NCBI GenBank assembly: GCA_027622715.1
Contig: JAQBYN010000013.1
Location: 16,750-80,749, forward strand
Direction: 5' to 3'
Source: Pseudomonadota bacterium
GTDB lineage: Bacteria; Pseudomonadota; Alphaproteobacteria; SHVP01
Length of the DNA stretch: 64,000 nucleotides
Shown here: one piece after another, positions 57,821-64,000 of the stretch
How positions within the stretch are numbered: position 1 is the stretch's first letter
Layout: every line of letters starts with the position of its first letter
The notes under the pieces: generated by a model
Told to the model about the DNA's origin: nothing
The model's database searches: none
Seen by the model: the letters and a program-made list of their open reading frames with translations, nothing else
Position numbers and translations under genes: made by a program

Positions 57821-59251
57821 CTATTGACTGCCCAAAACCGGATTGTTGGTAGTTGCTGCCGCTTTGATCCGACCCAGCGTTTCTTCTCGACCGAGGACCC
57901 GCATAACATCGAAAACGCCAGGGGACACCGCTCGTCCGGTCAACGCTGCGCGCAATGGCTGAGCAATCTGTCCCAGTTTTATTTGCTCGGCGGCAGCAAA
58001 CTCGCGCAGAACAGCTTCGAGTGACGCATTGCTCCAGGTCGCCACTTCCAGCAAATGCTGGTGGAGACGAGCGAGCAACAAACCGGCGTCTGCTGTGAGT
58101 AGTTTTTTTGCCTTTTCGTCGGGCGATGGCGGGCCGTCACAAAAATAGAAACTACTGTTTTCAGCAAGTTCTACGAGGGTCTTCGCTCTTTCTTTGAGAT
58201 CGGGTAGTGCCGCAGCCAAGCGTTGCGCTTCCTCGGGTGAAAGAACCCGACCGAGGAGCCGCAGCAAATGGGGCGCGAGCAATACCACCAAGCGTTCGAC
58301 CGACGCCTCACGAACATAATGCCCATTGAGGTTATCGAGTTTCGCGAAGTCGAGGCGCGAAGGCGATTTTCCGATGCCCCCAAGGTCAAACCACGCGATC
58401 GCCTGGGCGGTGTCGATGATCTCGTCGTCGCCATGACCCCAGCCCAGTCTCAATAGGTAGTTTCGTAACGTTTCAGGCAAGTAGCCCATTTCGCGGTAGG
58501 CTTCGACGCCCAAAGCGCCGTGCCGCTTGGACAACTTCGCACCGTCTGCGCCGTGAATGAGGGGAATATGCGCGTAAGTCGGCCGTTGCCATCCGAGGGC
58601 TTCGATCAAGTTGACCTGTCGGAGAGCATTATTGAGATGTTCGTCGCCTCGGATCACGTGCGTCACACCCATATCGTGATCATCGACAACGACCGCCAGC
58701 ATGTAGGTCGGTGAACCGTCCGCACGCAAAAGCACAATGTCATCTAAAGCGTCGTTCTTGACTGTGACCTGTCCCTGCACGTTGTCTTCAATCGTTGTCA
58801 CGCCGGTGAGCGGTGCTCGAAATCGAATGACCGGCGCTATACCCACCGGGGCATCGCTCGGATCTCGGTCACGCCAGCGTCCGTCATAAAGCCGAGTGGT
58901 CCCGCGGGCGCGAGCCTGTTCGCGCATTTCCGCAAGCTCTTCGGGTGAGGCGTAGCAGCGATACGCATGACCCTTTTCGAGGAGTTCCTCAACGATCTCG
59001 GCGTGGCGCGCCGCGCGAGAAAACTGGCTTACCGCGTCACCATCCCAATCCAGTTCCAGCCATTTCAGACTATCGAAAATCGCAGACACAGCGTCGTCGG
59101 TTGAGCGAACGCGATCCGTGTCTTCTATCCGAAGAAGAAATCGGCCGCCGGAATGACGCGCAAAAAGCCAGTTGAACAGCGCCGTTCGCGCGCCCCCAAT
59201 ATGCAAGTATCCGGTAGGCGAGGGGGCAAAGCGGGTGACCACTTCAGTCAT
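57821..59251 (-). CDS. gltX: glutamate--tRNA ligase
   Basis: A 476-residue class I aminoacyl-tRNA synthetase. The HIGH motif appears as [19 protein letters not shown] (His17 onward) and KMSKS as [12 protein letters not shown]. The C-terminal anticodon-binding domain (about 320-476) is present, so it is not the truncated GluQ-RS. Many alphaproteobacteria have two GltX copies, one of which charges tRNA-Gln as well; which type this is cannot be told by eye. Its start faces the exported-protein gene at 59375 across 123 bases. Confidence 0.95.
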   Translation of the reverse strand: MTEVVTRFAPSPTGYLHIGGARTALFNWLFARHSGGRFLLRIEDTDRVRSTDDAVSAIFDSLKWLELDWDGDAVSQFSRAARHAEIVEELLEKGHAYRCYASPEELAEMREQARARGTTRLYDGRWRDRDPSDAPVGIAPVIRFRAPLTGVTTIEDNVQGQVTVKNDALDDIVLLRADGSPTYMLAVVVDDHDMGVTHVIRGDEHLNNALRQVNLIEALGWQRPTYAHIPLIHGADGAKLSKRHGALGVEAYREMGYLPETLRNYLLRLGWGHGDDEIIDTAQAIAWFDLGGIGKSPSRLDFAKLDNLNGHYVREASVERLVVLLAPHLLRLLGRVLSPEEAQRLAAALPDLKERAKTLVELAENSSFYFCDGPPSPDEKAKKLLTADAGLLLARLHQHLLEVATWSNASLEAVLREFAAAEQIKLGQIAQPLRAALTGRAVSPGVFDVMRVLGREETLGRIKAAATTNNPVLGSQ

Positions 59252-59374
59252 CTGGTTACCTTGTTGCCGCCACGGGAGCGGGATTGAACCATCGTCGATC
59301 CGTTATGCCTGTCGATCTCGCAGTGATGCCACAGCTCGGTTGTGAAGCAAAGCCCTGGTGAGGCAAGATGACCC

Positions 59375-60193
59375 ATGAATATCGTTCGACTGATATCGAG
59401 CGCTCTGCCGGTGTTTTTTTTAGTGGCAAGCGCGACCGCCGAGGATAACCCAGGTCTGTTCGAAGGGGCCGTTCGAGAACTGGGGGAACCGATCCACATT
59501 CAAGCGAGGCCGGCCTGGATGTCAGCGTGCGTCCTACGCCAAACCGTCAGATCCCAAGACGACGAGCCCGCACAACAGATCGTCACCTTCGATACTCATG
59601 TCGAGGGCAACGCGGATTCCTCGATCCTCGTTCAAACCGTGGCCGGGCACGAGGGGTCTGAGGATTCACCTGCCACATTCGGCTACCAGCATCGGGTCAC
59701 GATGGATCGATCCGGGGTTCCTGTTTCGACGGAGGCCCGGGCCATCGCCGGCTTCCCAATAGCGACAGCGACGCTTCGTCAGGCGGCGCTAGACGGCAAA
59801 GTGGACATCCGTGACTCAATCTTCTCTGGCAGAACCTTCAGACAAGGCGACCCGATTAATCGCAATGCGGAAGAAACCTTTCGCTTCTTGAAACCAGTAT
59901 TGCCGCGGGATCTGACCATGGACGCACTCGTTGAACATAAAGACGAAAGTCGTGTGGTGGGATTGATCGATTCGAGTGGCGGTCGTCCCACGCTCCTTTT
60001 TCGCGTCGATATCGATTCGACCACGATGCGTCGGTCGAGCGCGACCAACACGGTGCTCCGGGGAAGCCTACTGCTCGACGTTGAGAGTGGCCTGATTGCC
60101 GGCGAGGATTGGTCGGTACGAATTGACCGGACATCGGAGGATCCTTTCGAAATTGTGACCAAAGTCGACTGCTCACTCGGGCCTAAGACCTAA
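59375..60193 (+). CDS. exported protein of unknown function
   Basis: A 272-residue protein with a signal peptide (IVRLISSALPVFFLVASATA, cleavage before EDN). The mature protein looks beta-rich, with alternating strands such as SSILVQTVAGHEG, HRVTMDRSGVPVS and GSLLLDVESGLIAG. It has just two cysteines, Cys52 (SACVLRQ) and Cys266 (VDCSLGP), which could form a disulfide joining the two ends. I considered the EipB (DUF1849) family because of the cysteine pattern, but the sequence does not match it. It is divergent from gltX. Confidence 0.7.
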   Translation: MNIVRLISSALPVFFLVASATAEDNPGLFEGAVRELGEPIHIQARPAWMSACVLRQTVRSQDDEPAQQIVTFDTHVEGNADSSILVQTVAGHEGSEDSPATFGYQHRVTMDRSGVPVSTEARAIAGFPIATATLRQAALDGKVDIRDSIFSGRTFRQGDPINRNAEETFRFLKPVLPRDLTMDALVEHKDESRVVGLIDSSGGRPTLLFRVDIDSTTMRRSSATNTVLRGSLLLDVESGLIAGEDWSVRIDRTSEDPFEIVTKVDCSLGPKT

Positions 60194-60463
60194 TTTCTGG
60201 TACTTGGGCCCCCCGAAAGCCTCAATGGATGACAAGTCGATTAAGTCTGTCCTAGAGTGCCGCAACCTTGGGGTACCTGGGGCGAAGTGGGGGTTCAAGA
60301 CGTTCATCCGGCAGGGGCGGAAAATCTGGTTGGAAAGACTCCACCATGCACTCGCGCTCTGATTGAGATGGCCGACAAAAGGACGACGCTGTGATACGGA
60401 CTACAGGTAGACTGCTGTATGCATGTTTAGCTTGCGTAGTGGCTTCAGAAAACGGGCGAAGCA
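60194..60463 (+). other. 270-base spacer with a possible micro-ORF
   Basis: No recognisable gene. An ATG at 60225 opens a 45-codon frame that ends at 60362 (MDDKSIKSVLECRNLGVPGA at its start, then a basic and aromatic stretch). It has no clear ribosome-binding site. No promoter or hairpin stands out in this spacer. Confidence 0.3.
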
Positions 60464-60784
60464 GTGGCGCGTAAAATAATCTATCCTGGGGCAAAAGGGC
60501 CCGCAGCGGGCGATGCGCCAAAGAAAAAGCGACCTAGCTTCGCGAGTTTTGGCGCGCGGACCTTTGAGGTCATCGTATTCAACCAGCACGTTCGCGACGC
60601 GGTCGAGCGCGGTGAACATCACCAACAGTACGACGATGACTGGGCCGAAAACCGATATGTGGAAATCGAGGCGGAGTCCCCTGAGATCGCCCGCCGCAAG
60701 ATTTCGACCCGATATCCCAAGCACCATGGATTCATAATCGTCGACGTTGTCGACATTGTCTCCAAGTTCGACGACGACGCATAG
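60464..60784 (+). CDS. small acidic/charged cytosolic protein of unknown function
   Basis: A 106-residue frame with GTG start. A basic, low-complexity N-terminus (GPAAGDAPKKKRPSF) precedes a compact alpha/beta segment (FEVIVFNQHVRDAVERGEHH, then RYVEIEAESPEIARRKISTR and HHGFIIVDVVDI). There is no signal peptide or membrane helix. The second half has the look of a small single-domain fold, strand-helix-strand. I do not recognise a family. An antisense frame of 178 residues covers it; the sense frame is the more protein-like. Confidence 0.6.
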   Translation: MARKIIYPGAKGPAAGDAPKKKRPSFASFGARTFEVIVFNQHVRDAVERGEHHQQYDDDWAENRYVEIEAESPEIARRKISTRYPKHHGFIIVDVVDIVSKFDDDA

Positions 60785-60976
60785 AGAAACACGAGGCAGG
60801 TGGGGCGCCGCCGACGCCAACTGTCGTCCGCACGCCCGTCCAATCCTTAGTCCGGCGCCCACGATTCGAGCGCCAGCCGTTAATCCATTTTCACTCAATG
60901 CTCCAGCTGGGCTGAAAAATGTCTTTCGGCTGCGCATAGGCCTAAGCGAGCCTAGTGCACAGCGTCGGAGCCAATC

Positions 60977-61288
60977 ATGCCCACTACACGCAGAAATTTC
61001 TTAGCCGCTTTTATCGCAACAACGGCAGTTTTCGCCACAGCGAGAACGGCCGTAGCCCTCGATGTTTGGGTCGAGGGCAAGTACCGCCGTGACGGCGTTT
61101 ACGTCCCCGGCCATTACCGAAGTGGACGCGATCCGCGCGCCATCGACGATACCAAACCAAATCCCATCCCCCGGGATGAACGACGCGGCGGCGGCCTCTA
61201 TGACGGCGCCGACGGCTTTGGACGTAAAGCGGTCTTCGGCAACGGAAACAAAGGCGGCAATCCACGCGGTCGCCGCCTCGGCGACTGA
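60977..61288 (+). CDS. small Tat-exported glycine/arginine-rich protein
   Basis: A 103-residue protein whose N-terminus MPTTRRNFLAAF fits the twin-arginine signal (S/T-R-R-x-F-L), followed by FIATTAVFATA and a cleavage site near AVA-LDVW. The mature part of about 74 residues contains EGKYRRDGVYVPGHYRSGRD, similar to the YxxDGTYVxxHYRS segment found in several short exported proteins, then a glycine-rich basic tail (GNGNKGGNPRGRRLGD). No function is known. It lies 192 bases after the preceding small gene and before comEC. Confidence 0.65.
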   Translation: MPTTRRNFLAAFIATTAVFATARTAVALDVWVEGKYRRDGVYVPGHYRSGRDPRAIDDTKPNPIPRDERRGGGLYDGADGFGRKAVFGNGNKGGNPRGRRLGD

Positions 61289-61408
61289 CTGCCTAGAAGG
61301 CTGGCGCAATCCCACGACCGAGATATGCCTAGCCGGCATGGTCCGGGGCGTCGCCCGCGGATTCCCTTCGTCGCAGCTTAAGCAATTCGAACCGGCGAAG
61401 GGAACCCT

Positions 61409-63532
61409 ATGGAAAGCGCCCGCCGCGTAGACCTGGGCGATACCCGCAACGACGTGGCCCGCGCCACCGTCACACGACGAGCGCAAGACCGGCCAGACGG
61501 GCAGCAGGTAGTCCTCTGGATACCAGTTTCGATTGGTTGCGGCGTCGGTCTGTATTTCGCATTGCCCGGCGAACCAAGCTGGGCACTGTCACTCCTAGCC
61601 CTGGCTGGCGCAGCGGTTTTCGCCGCTGTCGCGCGCCGCTGGCCGATATCACGGACCAGTGGTTTTTTAGCGCTAGCGCTTGTTGTTGGCTTTGTCGCGG
61701 CGGATTTCCGCACCGACGTCGTTGGCGCACCGGTTATTGCGAAACGCACCGGCCCGGTTCTAGTCGATGGCACTGTCGCCGTGGTCGAGGACAATGGGCG
61801 CGGTGGCCGCATCACCCTGAGCAATCTCGCCTCTCCTGATATCGGCGGCAGCATCATGCCCGCCCGTATCCGCGTGACGTTGCGATCGGGGGCGCTGCCG
61901 CCGCCAGGGGCACGGGTCCAGGTACGGGCCATCTTGATGCCGCCGCCCGCCCCCGTCGCGCCAGGCGCCTTCGACTTCGCTCGGCAGGTTTGGTTCAAGC
62001 AGATAGGCGGAGTCGGTTTTGCCCTGGGACCTGCGACCCCAATCGGCTCGGATGAATCGGGACTTGCCGTTCGATTGGCGACCCTGCGAAAAACGTTGGT
62101 CACGCGTATTCGATCAGCGCTGCCCGGCTCTGACGGCGCGATCGCGGCAGCGCTCATGACCGGGGATCGTGGGGCGATCCCGGCGGTAGACCTGACAGCA
62201 CTGCGCGACTCAGGTCTAGCGCACTTGCTGGCGATCTCAGGCCTTCATGTTGGGCTCGTCGCAGGTTTGATCTTCTTCGCCGTGCGGCTTTTTCTTGCGG
62301 CCATTCCGCCCATCGCGCTCCGTTGGCCAATCAAGAAATGGAGCGCGCTCGCCGCGCTGGCGGCCGCCTTCGCCTATTTATGGCTGACCGGCGCGACGAT
62401 CCCGACCCAGCGGGCCTTTGTGATGACGGCAATCGTGCTGGGGGCCATTGTCGTCGACCGGCGGGCGGTTTCGATGCGTCTTGTCGCGATTGCCGCGACC
62501 ATCGTCTTGCTCACCCGGCCGGAAAGTCTGCTCGGCGCCAGCTTTCAAATGTCTTTCGCCGCCGTCATCGCCTTGATTGCCGCCTATGAGGCGGCGGCCC
62601 CAACCTTCGCGCGGTGGCGACAACGCTCGGGCTGGATCGACAGGGCATTGCTCTACCTCGCCGGCGTGTCGTTCACGACGATCATCGCGGGCTTCGCGAC
62701 GATGCCGTTCGCGGCCTATCACTTCAACCAAATCGCTCTCTACGGCCTTGCGGCCAATGCGTTGGCGGTGCCGATCACAGCGCTGTGGATCATGCCGGCC
62801 GCCCTCGTCGCATACCTCCTGATGCCGTTGGGATTGGAAGGCTTGGCGCTTGTGCCGATGGGCTGGGGCATCGACGCCGTGCGATCAATCGCCCATACCG
62901 TGGCCGGTTGGCCGGGCGCCACGTTGAGCGTGCCATCCGGTCCGCCGTGGGGACTCGTCGTGATCGTCTCCGGCGGATTGTGGTTGTGCCTGGAGCGAGG
63001 ACGGACCTGCCTCTTAGGGCTCGCCGTCATTGCAATTGGGGCGGCGGCGCCGCTAACCCTCACGCCACCGCTGATTCTCGCCGACGGGCAAGGACGCTAC
63101 GTGGCGGTTCGTCTTGGGGACGGGTACTCGGTGAGCCGAACCGCGAGATCGTTCACCGCCAAGATGTGGTTGCGGCGAGCAGGTCAGGCCACGGCGCCGC
63201 GCTGGCCGAAGGCCGGCGAGACCAGTGCCGACGGTCGCCTAACGTGTGGTGCTACCGGGTGTTTCCTGGATACCGATGCTGGTCGCGTATTGATTAGCGA
63301 CGATGCCGAAACCATTGCGCAGCATTGTGACGATGTAATGCTGGTTGTCAGTCGCGAACCAGTGCGCCAGCGCTGCGCGGCGCGCGTCATTGATCGCTTT
63401 GACGTGTGGCGTCATGGCGCGCATGCCGTGTGGATCAAGAATGGCCAGCCCATTGTACGGACCGCGCATCAGGCGCGCGGCGCCCGCCCTTGGGTCGAGA
63501 CAACGCCGCGACAGCGTCCGTGGCGGCCCTAA
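61409..63532 (+). CDS. comEC: ComEC/Rec2-family membrane protein
   Basis: A 707-residue inner-membrane protein. The N-terminal hydrophobic region is followed by the OB-like DUF4131 domain (about 85-205; VLVDGTVAVVEDNGRGGRIT). The Competence domain begins LRDSGLAHLLAISGLHVGLV at about residue 265 and has repeated membrane helices to about 560. The C-terminal region (about 565-707) corresponds in position to the metallo-beta-lactamase-like domain of B. subtilis ComEC but lacks its HxHxDH motif. It may transport single-stranded DNA into the cell. It follows the gltX region, as in related genomes. Confidence 0.88.
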   Translation: MESARRVDLGDTRNDVARATVTRRAQDRPDGQQVVLWIPVSIGCGVGLYFALPGEPSWALSLLALAGAAVFAAVARRWPISRTSGFLALALVVGFVAADFRTDVVGAPVIAKRTGPVLVDGTVAVVEDNGRGGRITLSNLASPDIGGSIMPARIRVTLRSGALPPPGARVQVRAILMPPPAPVAPGAFDFARQVWFKQIGGVGFALGPATPIGSDESGLAVRLATLRKTLVTRIRSALPGSDGAIAAALMTGDRGAIPAVDLTALRDSGLAHLLAISGLHVGLVAGLIFFAVRLFLAAIPPIALRWPIKKWSALAALAAAFAYLWLTGATIPTQRAFVMTAIVLGAIVVDRRAVSMRLVAIAATIVLLTRPESLLGASFQMSFAAVIALIAAYEAAAPTFARWRQRSGWIDRALLYLAGVSFTTIIAGFATMPFAAYHFNQIALYGLAANALAVPITALWIMPAALVAYLLMPLGLEGLALVPMGWGIDAVRSIAHTVAGWPGATLSVPSGPPWGLVVIVSGGLWLCLERGRTCLLGLAVIAIGAAAPLTLTPPLILADGQGRYVAVRLGDGYSVSRTARSFTAKMWLRRAGQATAPRWPKAGETSADGRLTCGATGCFLDTDAGRVLISDDAETIAQHCDDVMLVVSREPVRQRCAARVIDRFDVWRHGAHAVWIKNGQPIVRTAHQARGARPWVETTPRQRPWRP

Positions 63533-63605
63533 TCGTGGTTTCGGACTGGCATCGAGAGCGGGCCATGCCATGCTATACAACGACCCGGTCGACAAGGGAG
63601 TGGCG

Positions 63606-64000
63606 ATGAGATCGCTCAAAGTCCGCGGTGCGTTTGTTGCCGGCATCATTGCGTTGGGCGTCGGTTCGGCATCGGCTGCTGAGTTCGCCGCGCCGGTCTT
63701 TCAGGGATCTGTACGCCCCGCCGTCGAACCGTTCCGAATCATGATCGTCCCGGGTTGGCGGGCGCAGTGTCGCGCTAAAACCGGTCAGGCCGAGGTGTCG
63801 ATCGAAAAGACGACAGGCGACGAGAACGGTGTTGCCCTCAGTGCGCAAGTCTTCGTCACGGCAGGTTCGCCGAGCGCTTACGGTGTGGTGTTGTTCTTTG
63901 GCCGGGACGGGCAGGCGGGCGACGTTCAAATTGAAGAAGTGAACGGGCATCCGATCGACGACGAGACCTACGCTGAGCTTCGCGATTCCGCGGCAACCGT
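63606..64000 (+). CDS. exported protein, 3' truncated by the window
   Basis: An open frame from the ATG at 63606 runs off the right edge (131 residues visible, no stop). A GTG at 63600 is an alternative start. The N-terminus MRSLKVRGAFVAGIIALGVG followed by SASAAEF is a clear signal peptide with cleavage after ASA. The mature part appears beta-rich (FRIMIVPGWRAQCRAKTG, then NGVALSAQVFVTAGSPSAYG). One Cys is visible. No family is recognised. It starts 73 bases after comEC. Confidence 0.7.
   Translation, partial: MRSLKVRGAFVAGIIALGVGSASAAEFAAPVFQGSVRPAVEPFRIMIVPGWRAQCRAKTGQAEVSIEKTTGDENGVALSAQVFVTAGSPSAYGVVLFFGRDGQAGDVQIEEVNGHPIDDETYAELRDSAAT

Noticed and set aside
60401..60937. A 178-codon leftward open frame across the gltX-comEC interval
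   Set aside because: It covers the more protein-like gene at 60464 on the other strand. It has one hydrophobic stretch, but the rest is Arg/Cys-rich shadow composition.
61378..62157. A 259-codon antisense open frame opposite comEC
   Set aside because: Low-complexity Pro/Arg/Thr composition typical of a shadow frame; the sense strand carries the ComEC domains.
63533..64000. lexA, expected after comEC in many alphaproteobacteria
   Set aside because: The frame here has a signal peptide and no LexA motifs; lexA is not in the visible part.

Overview
The window is a stretch of core chromosome from an alphaproteobacterium, most like the Rhodospirillales. This is inferred from gene content and order: tRNA-Leu/tig/clpP/clpX/lon/hup, a complete nuoA-N operon followed by birA/coaX/rnj/mce/DUF1467, proS/lolC/lolD/dnaE, rpsB/tsf/pyrH/frr/uppS/cdsA/dxr/rseP/bamA/skp/lpxD/fabZ/lpxA/lpxI/lpxB, then gltA, gltX and comEC. 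No 16S rRNA is present, so the genus cannot be set. I see no prophage, insertion sequence, integrase, CRISPR array, toxin-antitoxin pair or recognisable defence locus.

Layout. 1-5.8 kb is the most accessory part: the end of an NAD(P)-binding oxidoreductase, a leftward set (small lipoprotein, VOC protein, isochorismatase-like hydrolase) with overlapping stop and start codons, an amidase, a methyltransferase and the NAD(P)HX repair enzyme. 6.1-12.9 kb is the proteostasis block: tRNA-Leu, trigger factor, ClpP, ClpX, Lon and HU, closed by a clear terminator. 13.0-14.5 kb holds tRNA-Val, a membrane protein, a lipocalin-like protein and tRNA-Asp. 14.7-28.8 kb encodes all 14 subunits of respiratory complex I with no foreign gene inserted. 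Tight spacing continues into biotin ligase, type III pantothenate kinase, RNase J, methylmalonyl-CoA epimerase and a DUF1467 protein, up to 32.6 kb.

32.8-41.6 kb has an exported protein, short-form prolyl-tRNA synthetase, the lipoprotein-release ABC transporter (LolC-type plus LolD), the replicative polymerase DnaE and a second amidase. 41.8-56.1 kb is a long co-directional block for translation (S2, EF-Ts, RRF), UMP kinase, isoprenoid and phospholipid precursors (UppS, CdsA, Dxr), envelope biogenesis (RseP, BamA, Skp) and lipid A (LpxD, FabZ, LpxA, LpxI, LpxB). After a convergent junction, gltA and gltX read leftward. 59.4-64 kb carries small lineage-specific genes around a ComEC-like protein and ends inside an exported protein gene.

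Functionally this is housekeeping DNA: protein quality control, NADH oxidation, cofactor supply, translation and outer-membrane construction. I did not find a convincing undescribed system. The items most worth a second look are small: a 67-residue membrane protein whose start overlaps the end of gltA, the cluster of unrecognised genes between gltX and comEC, a lipoprotein gene coupled to two soluble enzymes, a possible heat-shock promoter before lon, and a hairpin whose T-tract faces the wrong way for its neighbours.
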